This document shows positions 11,860 to 23,408 of a stretch of DNA of 64,000 nt, in pieces; the first letter of the stretch is position 1; each line of letters opens with the position of its first letter. The DNA is from Pseudorasbora parva (taxonomy: Eukaryota; Chordata; Actinopteri; Cypriniformes; Gobionidae). Location: positions 19,369,950-19,433,949 of the forward strand of contig NC_090177.1 in the NCBI RefSeq assembly GCF_024679245.1. The letters are read 5' to 3'. Under the pieces are notes generated by a model. The model ran no database searches, was not told where the DNA came from, and saw nothing but the letters and a program-made list of their open reading frames with translations. The position numbers and the translations under genes are program-made.

Positions 11860-13216
11860 AGGGATGCAACAATACAGTTAATCCACGGTTCATATACCTC
11901 GGTTTTTAACCACGGTTTTCAGTTCGGTTAGTTTTTTTGCTTCTTCTTTTTTCTATTCTTAAGCGACATGCAGGAACAGAAAGGTATTAGTAATACTCTT
12001 TCTTTATTTTACTTAAAACTCTTGAAGAACCTTACATAAACTTAACTTTACTTAAAAAAAACTTGTACACATTCCTAGTGTATTGTATAATATAAAATAT
12101 ATATATATAGGATAAATATATAGATTTACAGTGGCAGCTCAGAGCTGTACAGTAGCATTTAATATGAATTTGAATGAATAAATGCTAAAGGCTAAAATTA
12201 AAACTACATATAGTCTTCAATATACAATATACATTGATTAAAAGCTACTGTATTATTACTTTATTCAAGAGCAGTGAGTGATTTTCTCTTTGTCTTTTGT
12301 TGTTTTATTAACATAATTTTAGAGTGTTCAAATCACTGCGCTGCTAAGACCTGCTCGCATCTGATCCAGACACACTCGATTTTACTTTTACTTTAGACAT
12401 TACCGACTGTGTTTATAAGTTAAAGGAAGTGTATTCTAAGAGTGTGGCCAAAACTAGTACTGCAATCACTATCCCCTCTCCGCCTCCCTCTGACTCGAGG
12501 TTGCCAGGATCCAGCAGGAACGTTTGTAGCTGCAGCTGTGGTAACTAGAGCAGATCTGGCAACCCGGATGCAGAAACACTACTGACTTTGTGATTGGTAG
12601 ATAGATTGGTGGAGGGTGGAGCTTCAGGTCAAAACACAACATGTCAACATCAACATCAGTTGAGGGCTGCAACAACAACTTTTAAATGACAATATCCTGG
12701 ACGGACTGCTGTTGTCAGTGATAGAAGTATTTGAAATTAACATGATTTCTAGTGACATATCAGGGCCATTTTATGATTAATTGAAATATATTTCTTACAT
12801 ACAGTTTGTCAGTACAGTTTTACGTATGTAATAGTTTTACATACATACCTTTAACCTTGTGTGTATTTGACAGTAGCCTATTAGCGCAGTAAGACTACTT
12901 AGTCCAGTAATAGCGTGTTGGACAGGCGCGCACGCTCAGTACATGTAAAACGCGAATGAAATGTTTTCCCTGCAAGGCTTTAAAACGTGGCTGAACGTGC
13001 ATATGATTGGATATTTGCTCATATCAGCACGTAGACTCACAGGCTTACTCAAACAGAGCTGAAATAAACAGAGAGAAATATTTTAAATGAGGAGAAATAT
13101 AAATAATGATTTAAATGCAAAACCGAAAGAAAAAAAACGCAATTCACCAGCCCATGTTGAACCATGAATGCCGTACCGAATCATTCAATATTATATTGAG
13201 AATTGTGGCATCCCTA
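11860..13216. mobile_element. hAT-like non-autonomous element, about 1.36 kb
   Basis: The ends are inverted: left AGGGATGCAACAATAC, right reading inward AGGGATGCCACAATTC. Sub-terminal motifs are inverted as well: a CGGTT-type motif near 11886-11925 and CCATGAATGCCGTACCGAA near 13163. AGGGATGC-type ends are typical of hAT-group elements. The interior (12300-12700) is unique-looking GC-balanced sequence with no long transposase frame, so it is non-autonomous or a deletion derivative. A target duplication cannot be judged in the AT-rich flanks. Confidence 0.65.
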
Positions 13217-13240
13217 GTATATATATATATATATATATAC

Positions 13241-14131
13241 TAAAATACTATATTAACTGTCAAACTTGTGTTTTAAACTGCCTGAGCAAATGTGCCATTT
13301 GCAAATAACTTTTTAGTTTTGTTCATTTATTTTCACTATTTTTTCTTATGAGCAACCTTAGTCATACTTGATGATGGTCGATGGCCAATATTCTAGCTGG
13401 TCCCTGTCTGGACTTGATGAGGAAGCATGTCTTGAGTGGCAGAACCCATCTCCCACGAGCCGTCCTGCTGTAGGGAGGAACCACCCTTGGGCCCCACAGT
13501 GGAGCCAAGACCAGATTTATCAGAGGATTAGGGTGTGAATCTGCTTCTGTGTCTGGGACACGTGCACGGAGCCCTGTGCTGTGAGGGGGAGGTATAACAC
13601 GGGGCCGCTGACAGGGGGAGATGAAGACAGAATGTACCTGTGAACTTCTCTCCAACTTTAATCAGTTTCAGAGCGGAGCAAAGGTACTCTCAGCACGACT
13701 GCATCTGGCCTGTAACTCTACAGACAGACTCAGCACTTTTCCATGAGAGACAGACGGGTAATTAAAGCCTCACAGCCTTGATTCACCTGCTTATAAGATC
13801 AAAGCATGGTCCGTTCTGGGGCTTTTCGTCTTTGGTCGTCTATGATCTCAACGGGGTGTCATTACACACGTGTTGCCTGTCATTACTTCACCCTAATTTA
13901 GCCACTGGAAACCTTCCTGACTGAAAATAGGCTGTGCGGCTATATCTGTTTGTTTGTGTGAGTACTGAGGAAAATTACCTGACAGTTATGACACAGCAAG
14001 TGCTGAGGATGTTAGTAACATACATTTTAACAATAGCTCAGATTTTTCCAAAAACGTTTAGCTTTACACAAGCTCCTTTTTGGAATAGCAGTGTTAGTGT
14101 GATGCAATCTCTGTTTTGTCGCATTGTTTTG
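13241..14131. other. Non-coding, nothing recognised
   Basis: The minus-strand frame at 13362-13655 (97 codons, Pro/Arg-rich) has no domain I recognise and no splice context tying it to the znf385a gene. GC content is higher than in the flanks at 13380-13900, so this could be conserved non-coding sequence. Confidence 0.35.
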
Positions 14132-14139
14132 CACACACA

Positions 14140-14673
14140 TAGCCTAGAAATCTAGACGCACCCTAGCGGCAGCAAATCTAATCTGCCGCGAGTATCGTCT
14201 AGCAACTCTCAATACACGTCTGAGCTGGAAAAACCAAACTCTGGTCAGGCCAATCACATCGTGTATAGAGTCGGTGGGCGGAACTTAACATAATGACGGC
14301 CAAGTTGCGCTTGCGTGCTTCTAGTAAACACAGAAACTGGAGAACGGCTGGAGAACTCTTTCGCATCGGCTTTGACGGCGACTCTGGAAGACTTGAAGTT
14401 GAGCTTTTCTCTGAAAAAAGAGACAAAGAACGGCACTGAAGTCAATCTTAAAAAGGGAAGATGTGTTCGTAGTTTTGCCGACAGGATACGGTGAAAGTTT
14501 AATCATTAACTAGCTCCACTTCACCTTCGTTGCTCTGGTTGGTTGTAGCGCTATACAATTGCAGTGCAGAGAGAGTTTGAAAGACAACCGTTTATCCCGC
14601 CCCTCGGATTGAGCCCTGTCAATGGTGAGTTTCCAGACCAAACATCTTGATGTGGGTCTGGCTTGTCGGGTAG
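14140..14673 (+). mobile_element. Complete non-autonomous hAT-like element with 8-bp duplication
   Basis: The element begins TAGCCTAGAAATCTAGACGC and ends GGTCTGGCTTGTCGGGTAG; the reverse complement of the end resembles the start. It is flanked by CACACACA at 14132-14139 and 14674-14681, an 8-bp target duplication as expected for hAT, though its simple-repeat nature weakens the proof. The sister copy is 1-406. No transposase: the minus-strand frames (14199-14710) are short and broken. Confidence 0.75.
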
Positions 14674-14879
14674 CACACACAGTTTTGCATGAGGCAATAA
14701 TCAAGCACACTTTCTCTTCTTCATAATATTCATATTTCAGTGTAGTTCATTTGGATGGTTCAGTTAAACTATGACCTACAAAAATGTATCACTTAATTTT
14801 GGTCACTGCAGTTCTTTTGGCACTTTGTCTTTTTTCGGTACAAAATAGTTAGTTAAACACTGCTATTCATCACAGTTTT

Positions 14880-15262
14880 TAAACTCTTTCTAAACTACCG
14901 TTGAAGTTTATGATATCTTTTGATATCTTTCAATAAATAAGGCTGTATTTATTTAATCAAAAATAAAGAACAGTAATATTTTAAAATAATTTTTTACTGA
15001 ATATATATCTAAAATTCTGATTTTTTAGCATCATTACTCCAGTCTTCAGTGTCACATGATCCTTCAAAAATCATTCTAATATTTGATGCTTAAGAAACAT
15101 TATCAATGTTGAAAACAGTGATGCTTAATATTTTAGTGGAAACAAAGTTTTTAAGGTTTTTTCGATTAAATGAAAAGTATAGTATTTATTTAAAATATCA
15201 TTTTTTTAACTGTCAACCGAATGCATTAAACTTTTGTTTGATAACTTTTGAATGGTAGCATA
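14880..15262 (-). repeat. Copy of interspersed repeat R, reverse
   Basis: Minus-strand copy. It has GGCTGTATTTATTTAATCAA (antisense of the 3' part), TTACTCCAGTCTTCAGTGTC and ACATGATCCTTCAAAAATCA, and it ends in TTTTGAATGGTAGCATA. A TA-flanked MITE begins six bases later, so the two may be nested or abutting. Confidence 0.65.
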
Positions 15263-15267
15263 CCCTA

Positions 15268-15659
15268 CACTGTAAAAAATTATTTAGAAAAAAAGTTACC
15301 TGGTTGCCTTAAAATTTTGAGTTCATTGAAATTAAAAAATTTGAGTTAATACAATGACAATTTTTTGAGATTCGACAAACTTTATTAAAATATTATTTGA
15401 AGATTTTGTAAGCATATTGGGTAATTGTGTGTTTTATTTCTGATGATGCAGCGAAACAGCCAAATAGTGCTATTTTCATATGTGCTATTTTTTATGTGAT
15501 TCAGATACAAAAATATTTTGAGTTTCCATTTATTAAACAAATTTCCTTCATTGTATCAACTCAAATTTTTAATTTCAATAAACTAAAATTTTTAGGGCAA
15601 CCAGGTTACTTACTTTTTTAAGTTAAACCAACAAAAACCAACCAAAATTTTTTACAGTG
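15268..15659. mobile_element. TA-flanked MITE with CACTGTAAAAA ends, copy 1
   Basis: Ends CACTGTAAAAAATTATTTAG and TTTTTTACAGTG form terminal inverted repeats, with TA on both sides (15266-15267, 15660-15661). The interior is AT-rich and partly palindromic (TGAGTTCATTGAAATT against AATTTCAATAAACT). It is very similar to 22838-23217 throughout. A TA duplication fits a Tc1/mariner-mobilised MITE. Non-coding. Confidence 0.75.
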
Positions 15660-15661
15660 TA

Positions 15662-17094
15662 TGAATAGCCTATGAATTTGTATGTTTCCCATTTTTCTAT
15701 TTGCTGAATCTCACCAGAACTGAATGAACGATCTGAAAATCAAAAAGATATCCTAAATATTTAGCTATTGGTGCCTTTTAGCTAACAGGTATTTTATTGA
15801 CTAATAATCAAGCTACCATTGTTTTTTAAACTGGTTAGCTACTTAAAACTAGCTTTTCAAGCTACAAAGTAGGCGTAGTTTTTTTTAAGTATACCTTAGT
15901 TAATAATGGGATATGGCTAGTGTTTTTCTGCGGTGTCACATGCAAACTTGACTCTGGGTTTAAGAAGTGAGGAGAGCTGCACTGCTTGGTGTGCAAGTCT
16001 AGTTTGTCTGTGTCCATTTAAAGAAGCGCTTAAATCAGATGGATCCCTGTTCAACACAAGCTCATTTAACACCCGCTTTCTTTTAATCTAATTTAGTCAG
16101 TGGCTGGATTTGAACTGATATGGTGACCTCCTAAATATGTGCACACACTGTAACCCAGTATATAATTCAGGTTGGAGTAAATCAATGTAAAATCCTGAAA
16201 TTATAGCACCCATAAATATCATTTGGGCCATTATGACGGTGCAGCTCCCATAGGCGTATAATTTGTGGTGACAAATCACAGGTCTGACAGTACACACGTT
16301 CTTTATTTGTTTACTTCTCTTTGTCTCTCTTCCTCACACAAAAACAATTGGTTTAGCTGCTTCACACTTTTCTCCCGTAACCTTTTTTCTGTTTCTCTGT
16401 TGAAACAGTCAAGATAGAGTACCGTGTAGTGGAAGTGCGCTGTCGTGAATGTGTGTTTATGTATGTTTGTGTGGGTATGATGTGTGGGATTAATGTCAGA
16501 CATGCTGGGGCTCATACCAGCCGCCCGCTGTAGCGTCTTGGAGGCTTATCACAGTCAATCATCTCTTTGTTCGCCTCACTCTCAGCACGCACACACACGG
16601 ACCGCAGACGTGGCTCATATTCATATAGCAAGACATGATGGTCAGGATCCGAGGCTTCAAAGTGCTGAGCACATGCAGTTAGGGATGCAGTTGGGAAAAA
16701 GTTTTGATCTCCCTGCGAAACTTCTGAATCTCTTTGGGAGGGGTTGATACTGCAGGGCCTAAAGATAGAGAAGGGGAGGCTAATTGATTAAGAGCTGTGA
16801 AATAAGGATAAAAGGGATTTATATCCTGTTTGATATCTGCGGAAAGGGTCAGCAAGCAAGGTCACAGTAGCACCTCCTTGTGGCCAAATATAGCAATATA
16901 GCCAGACGATTCTGGTGACAGCGGAGATGTTCTGCTTTTAACATGGGTCATTTAAAGGGCTGAGACAGTCATACACTCATAGGTTATGTTTGGAATGTCA
17001 CACTACCACGCTTATACTGTTTCTGTTGTATGCAGCATGCACGTATATTGCGCCCAGTATATGAATTTCTTATTAAAGGTTTGGGTTTAATACG
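15662..17094. other. Non-coding, nothing recognised
   Basis: No repeat ends or exon. 16480-16760 is less AT-rich and holds an 87-codon frame (16484-16747) with no family resemblance; it might be conserved non-coding DNA. Confidence 0.35.
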
Positions 17095-17330
17095 ATTTTT
17101 TATTATTGTTAAGCAACACAACTGTTTTCACCATTGATAATATAATAAATGATTCTTTAGCACCAAATCAGAATATTATATTGATTTCTGAAGGATCATG
17201 TGACACTGAAGACTGGAGTACTGGCTGTACATTGTAATATTATTTCACATAATACTATTTTTACTGTATTTTTAATCTAATAAATGATCATAAGAGACTT
17301 ATTTCAAAAATATATATATAAAAACGAATG
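17095..17330 (+). repeat. Copy of interspersed repeat R
   Basis: In order: AAGCAACACAACTGTTTTCA, CATTGATAATATAATAAATG, CACCAAATCAGAATATTATA, CATGTGACACTGAAGACTGG, TTTTACTGTATTTTTAATCT and GATCATAAGAGACTTATTTC. These are the landmark words of repeat R. Confidence 0.7.
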
Positions 17331-17569
17331 GCCTCAAATGGTATAAACCCCCAGACCAACATTCAGAACATAAAAAAAGCATACTAAGCAAAGAATATTA
17401 TATTCCACAATGCAACTTGACTTTCCATCAACTTCGATTTTATCAATTCGTAATCAAATCAAATAACCTATTATCTGTTGTTCATTAAATAATTTAATTG
17501 AAAGTTGCAGGTTTAGTACTGTATATAATCTTTACATTTTAATGTTTTAATTTTCCATTAATATTTCAT

Positions 17570-18165
17570 GATTCCAGACACAGCCAAAGATCTTGTATGT
17601 TGTCCTGCTCATTATTTCTTCTCATTGCTTTGCTTATATTTTATACATTGGACTGTACATTTCAAACTTGTACTGTTTTACACACTACAACTTTAACACT
17701 ATTTTTAGGCAATGACAGTCTATACAGCATGGCATGTACTATACCACTCTACACATGTTCTTGTACAGCCTTGACTTGTTCATTGTTTGTTGCTTTTACC
17801 TTATATGCTGGACTATTGACATTAAGCAAGTGATGTTATATGCAGTTTCATATGTTATTCTTAACAAACCGTAGGCAAAATACAGCATGTACTTCACAGT
17901 ACGCAATAAACAGCACACTAGCATTCCATTCTGAACACAGTGATCTTGTACAGTCTTGTCTCATTCCGTTGCTTCTGCGTTATACATTGGACTGTATGAA
18001 TAAAACATTTAGCATTATGTTTCACATGATATTTTAAGCAAATAGTAGGCAGTATACTATCTTCTGCTCAGTACACTATAAGCAGTATGCTAATATTCAA
18101 TTTCTAGACAATATCATTGGCTTTTATTTATTATTCTGTAGACACTGGACTCTAAATCTGTTTTT
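17570..18165. repeat. Degenerate tandem repeat, four units of about 160-180 bp
   Basis: The motif TTGCTT..TTATAyATTGGACTGTA recurs: GAC of its core is at 17651, 17811, 17990 and 18148, giving spacings of 160, 179 and 158. Before each core lies a related CTTGTAcAG..TTGT..CATT segment. Units differ by many substitutions. No gene; the frames at 17597-17833 and 17840-18037 are by-products. Confidence 0.6.
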
Positions 18166-19255
18166 TTGGTAAGCTTTACGCATATATGTTTCTTCTCTAT
18201 ATTTGTTGAAACACTTGAGTTTAGGCTGAAGGAAGCCAGGCGAAGTGCAGCAGTGTCGAGAAGTGTGTTCATTCTAATTAAATGAGAATCTTAATGAGTA
18301 GCTCTCTCTACAGACCTCGAGCCACTTTCATGTGCCGAGTCTGAGTGAAGAAATCGAGCCAGTGGGTTAGAGAGGCAGCTGGTAACCCAGGCGCTCACTG
18401 GATTAAGGGTGTATTAAATGTTTAAAAGAAAAGAAAATGTTTCAAAAATGAACAGTTCCAGCTATAAAATCTGACTGAATAAGTAAGCAACTTTTATTGA
18501 AATGGTCCAAGCAACCGACAGATATGCTTTTTTTAAATTTTATTTGTCACAATTAAGCTGTTTCCATCCACCTATTTGTATGTGAACTTTGGGATATTAA
18601 AGCTGGATGAAAAATCTAAATTCTAAAAAATACACATAAAAAAGCTCAATTGAGGCAAATAATATTTTTATCCGATGAGAAGATATATGCATAAACTACG
18701 ATGCAAACACATTTACAGATTAAATCCCTCGAAGCACAACAAAAAACACTCAACAGGGATGTGATTGGATAACTACTGACCAGTGGATCAATTTCATTGA
18801 TCATTCTGAAATGCCTGAGCCAAAGTCTGTCATCAAAATGACCTCCCAGAACTGCCTCGCACGATTGCGTTCCCAAAACACCAGGCATCCGCCTCTGAAA
18901 GTTAGACAACGTGACAACGTGATATATGAATAAAAGAGTTACAGTGGCTTCCCAAATTGCAGAAACTTCCATTTTGAGGCTAATCTCATTCAGTAATTAT
19001 TGATTACTTAACAAGGAACTATCTCCTAAATTCAATATTACTTATTACTAGTTTTTAAGTGTTAATGAAGTACTACTCATTAGTCCTTGCATTACTTCCT
19101 GCATATTTGCTTTAAATGATAGAACATTACCGAAATAATCTTTTTTAAAGTTGTAAATAAAACAAATATTGTACTGTGTTTTACCCTTTCAGTCCTACTA
19201 CTTCAAAATTTCAGATTTAATTCAATGTGCTACTGTGCTGTTTCTTCTATTTGTG
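18166..19255. other. Non-coding, nothing recognised
   Basis: 18225-18420 has balanced base composition and no repeat signature, so it could be conserved non-coding. The minus frame at 18646-18972 has no recognisable domain. Confidence 0.35.
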
Positions 19256-19423
19256 AAATTTACATTTACATTTATGCATTTGGCAGACGCTTTTATCCAA
19301 AGCGACTTACATTGCATTCAAGGTACACATTTTGCATTATTGTCAGTTCTTGCTTTCCCTGGGAATCGAACCCATGACCTTGGCGTTGCTAGCGCCACGC
19401 TCTACTGGTTGAGCTACAGGAAA
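19256..19423 (-). mobile_element. tRNA-derived SINE
   Basis: On the minus strand, 19423-19356 reads as a tRNA-like head with an A-box-like TAGCTCAACCAGTAGAGC and a B box GGTTCGATTCC. The body follows (antisense of TTTGGCAGACGCTTTTATCC and AAAGCGACTTACATTGCATT), a segment widespread in teleosts. The cloverleaf is degraded, so it is not a working tRNA. Family name not assigned. Confidence 0.7.
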
Positions 19424-22400
19424 GCCTTTACTAGCAAAATTTTTACAGGAAAATTTACTAGCAAAATTTCTACGCTCATTTTATTTCAGTGAAATAAGCT
19501 GATAGCGACCATGTGTTACATTGATTTAGCTTTATAAGATTGGGGTTGTGTCTTCTATTCTGAGGTTGGTTTTTCACGGTGAATTGCGTTGGCGGTCAGA
19601 TGGGGGGCAGGCTGTCTTTTTCTGCCGTTCTGAGACAGGACTGGAATAGCGAGCAGCGTTATGCTGCCGTCACAGTAATTGGACCTAAATTGGTTAAATG
19701 AATGAGCCATTTCTGCTGCATTGGTCACAGCTGAGGACAGGACTGACATATCCCCTGATCCCCGACCGGACAGGTCTGTCAGCATACAGATGAATGAAAA
19801 TAAAGAAATGAATTTTTTTCGATCAGCAAAAGTGATGAGTTCTGATGAATTTCAGTTGGAGAACTGATTTGATTGTTTTCCTTCGAATTTACAACTGTAG
19901 ACAGTTGAAGACAAACCTTGACCTTATCACCGGATCTTGTCTGGCCTTCTTAGATTTCAGCTAATTAAATCTCTCCTCGGCACGAAAATGCACAGGCGTC
20001 AGCAGTGCACGATTAAACTGTCACTGGCAATATTAACAAAATTCACTGCACACACCTATTCTCAAACAAATGTAAATGTAACACAAAACTGTGTCTAAAA
20101 AGCTGCAGACACACATAATCATGATTTGCAAACACACTGTGCCGTTCTGTAATGGCGTGCTTTAATTAAAACATCCGAGATTCAAAAGCAAAATAATGAA
20201 AAAGTACAAAGAGTCTTTGTCCCATGCTGAGTACCTCATCTAATATACCCTAACTGTTCCTACTTACAGCTTTCATTTGATGGTTGAAGGAGATGGCACC
20301 TTTCTGCTGTAATACAAGCAATAAATACACAGAACATTCAGTCCTGGAATAGGCAGTGCAGATCTGTGACGTTTTTTACATAATAAAAATGTTAACTGGA
20401 TCATGTTTTTTTTTTTTTTTTTGCCGTCTGTGCCACCAGTGGAACTAAATAGAATATCAATTAAATAATAGACAAATTCCAGCTGCTGTTTTGTGTCCTT
20501 GAAGAGGATGTTATTTTGTTCTATTTTTGAAGTGTACATACAATAGTCATTTTGAGAAATGATTTGGCTTTCGAGATCATGTGATGGGTGTGAAACCTGA
20601 GGTCTACTTTTAGTTAGTTACTCATCAGCACTGAATGCCGTTCTAAAGCTCATCAGGATGGCCAGGAATAAAGTACATAGAGCTGGTGAGAGACAGACAG
20701 ACAGAGAGCAGTGGATTCAGAGGGGACTAAACATCGCTCCGCATCTCTCATCTCATTAATCTGCATTTGCTCCAATCTCACTCTTCTCTGGATCATCTGC
20801 ACGACAGGTGCTCAGTGAGGGGCTCTGAGGGACCTGGCTTTCACTCCTCCCTTTGCTTGCCTGCTCTCTCCCTCTCTTTTTCTCTTACTCACTCGAATTT
20901 GTTCAGGACCACTGCTGCTTGCCAGGGGACATCTGTGTTCATCCAAAGCCAGCCATCCTTTCATCCCTTTCTTTTACCCTTTCTCTCATTTCGTACTGTT
21001 GCATTCATTGCATCCCTCCTTCACTCATGTTCCACTTGTTTTACCTGAACGTACAGAAGGGAACAGTGAAGAGAAGAGAGAAAATAAGTATATGACACTT
21101 TCTGGGAACAGGATACAAAATAGATATTTGAGTCATTTTAATCAAGTCATTTTGCCTTGTTTTGTTTTCTAGTTTATGCAGAGTTACATTTGTTTAGCTC
21201 TCCTAAGAGTTCAATTTCAAATGTAATAATAATAATTTATTGTTGTTGTTATCTTATTTTGGGTTTAATTTGCAACTCTTTTTATTATTATTTTTATTAT
21301 TTTAATTATTAATAAATATAATTTTATTATTATTATTATTATTATTAATGAATTAGCATTATTAGCTTAATTTGGGTTTGCAACTATTTTGACACGATTG
21401 GAATGTTTACAAGAATAATAATAATTATTATATTTTTTTCAACAAATTGGGTGTCTTAATACAATTGAATGTAAAATGTATATAAAAACAATCCATGCAT
21501 GTTGTTATTATTATTATTTTAATTTTAATTATTTTACTTGTTTCTCATCTCTCTATCACTAAAAAGTAATTCAGGGGACCCACCACAATTTTTACCTGTT
21601 AAGCTGCAAAAAACTTAAATTAGATACAAACTAATACAAGGGGTTTCTACTGATACAAAGTTAATCGCTGAAGTAACCCTTTAAGGAAATTAGGCAGTGG
21701 ATTTCTAGTTCCCAGAATGCTTTTATAGGAATGGATAAGGGGAATAAATTTTGAAATAAGTGTTAATTTATTTGTTTAATGCTGTTATGTTTGACATTTA
21801 AAAGAGTTTCTGTAGTGTTCAAAGTTTTTGGGGTTACCATTGTGCTGAAGAGTATACGTTAGTGATAATCCAATGCACGGCGTAGAGGCGAAGAACTGCC
21901 CGATGCGAAGCGCAGGGTGGTTGCCTCTAGGTCATTAAACGGTTTTACTGCACACCTTTCAGCCAATCGGAATCGAGTATTTAAACAGACCATGGTATAA
22001 ATGAAGGTAAACACTACATTGACACTATTAAGCAACGACTGCGCTGTAATGCCAGTGACAAGTAATAAAAGTGTTGGATTTACATGATTTAATCATGTAC
22101 ATCAGTTCCACATGAATCAATTAAGTTAAACAAACATAATTTGTTCACATAACTTCAACATCATGGAATCAAGTAATTTTTATGTGAGTAGTCTCAAAAT
22201 GATGAAACAGTGAAACAGTGTTGTGCACAGTGGGGCTTGAGACAAGCTTATCAAATCACAAGCTTATTTTGTTTTTGTATATTTTTGGGGTCACTTCACT
22301 GATGAATTTATAAGACTGTACTATTTAGCTTTCATTCTGTTAGTCAGCAATAGCACATAATAAACATTTCAAGTGATATGAAATGCTCTTTAATGACAAG

Positions 22401-22780
22401 TGCTGTCTCAGTCCACAGCCTAAGCAATCGCTCCGCTCTTCTCCACTATGGCATAGTATAATTTAAATGGTTCTAATTATTCCAACATAATAAAACAATA
22501 TAAAGTCTCCCCCTTATCTAATTTTGCCCCCCAAAAAACACAAAACAACCCTTAAGTTCAATAATTTTACTCTTCTCGTCAAGTCCCAAGCAAAGGATGC
22601 TGGGAACTAGTTTCAGCAAAAAATCATCTTGCACTTGATTGGTTCAATTAACCCCAAATAATGTAATCTAGTAGATTGCACATTTGAGAGAATTACATTT
22701 TGAAACACAATTTTGTTAGGTAGATCGCAAATAATAAGATTATGTAAATTTGACAATTGTAAATTATGTAAAGTGTTTTC
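19424..22780. other. Non-coding stretch with AT-rich tracts
   Basis: It holds poly-T (20407-20422), (ATT)n-like runs (21225-21350, 21500-21530) and pyrimidine-rich sequence at 20850-21010. 21850-22000 (GCACGGCGTAGAGGCGAAG, then CAGCCAATCGGAATCGAGTA) looks like a worn fish interspersed repeat, with ends not definable. No exon recognised. Confidence 0.4.
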
Positions 22781-22837
22781 CTTTTTTTTCAGTGTACTTG
22801 TTCATTAAATATACATGTTGAGTAAGTTATGTTAGTA

Positions 22838-23217
22838 CACTGTAAAAAAAAAATATTTAGAAAAAAGTTACTTGGTTGCCTTAAAATTTTAAGTTCATTG
22901 AAATTCAAATTTTGAGTTAATACAATGAACATTTTTTGAGATTCGACAACCTTTATTAAAATATTATTAAAAGATTTTGTAAGCATATTGGGTAATTGTG
23001 TGTGTTTTATTTCTGATGACGCAGTGAAACATGCCAAATTGTGCTATTTTCATGATTTATCAAATTTTTATGTGGTTCAGATACAATAATATTTTGAGTT
23101 TCTATTTATTAAACAAATTTCCTTCATTGGAAAACTTAAATTTTTTATTTCAATAAACTCAAAATTTTAAGGCTTTTTGAGTTAAACCAACAAAAACCAT
23201 TTTTTTTTTTTACAGTG
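22838..23217. mobile_element. TA-flanked MITE with CACTGTAAAAA ends, copy 2
   Basis: It matches the 15268-15659 copy along its whole length: CACTGTAAAAA start, AAAGTTACTTGGTTGCCTTA, GAGATTCGACAACCTTTATT, GAAACATGCCAAATTGTGCT, TTTTTACAGTG end. TA is present on both sides (22836-22837, 23218-23219). It sits next to another repeat (23218-23408) and may have inserted into it. Confidence 0.78.
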
Positions 23218-23408
23218 TATGTGTTATGATAGCTGTTGATTTGAACTGAAATTAACTGTAATCGACTTTACAAAATTATTAAGTTCTTCAAACTCAATGT
23301 AGCTTGTTGATTGAACATAAATTCACTCAAAGTTGTCATAACTCAGCATATTTTCATTTTTTTATTTGTTGTGGTTGTTGTTGAGCCAACAAATTATTTT
23401 TAGAGTGT
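23218..23408. mobile_element. Right part of another MITE-like repeat
   Basis: AT-rich sequence ending GTTGTTGAGCCAACAAATTA and TTTTTAGAGTGTA, an end type (ACTCTAAAAA reading inward) common in fish MITEs. The left part may lie before 22838, since 22780-22837 has similar composition, but the join was not confirmed. Confidence 0.4.

Noticed and set aside
13362..13655. 97-codon minus-strand frame in a GC-balanced region
   Set aside because: Pro/Arg-rich with no known motif and no exon signals; composition-driven.
17570..18165. CRISPR-like array
   Set aside because: The repeat unit is 160-180 bp, degenerate and in a vertebrate genome; no short identical repeats with unique spacers exist anywhere in the window.
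19356..19423. tRNA gene on the minus strand
   Set aside because: Only the A/B boxes are readable; stems do not pair well and the SINE body follows directly.
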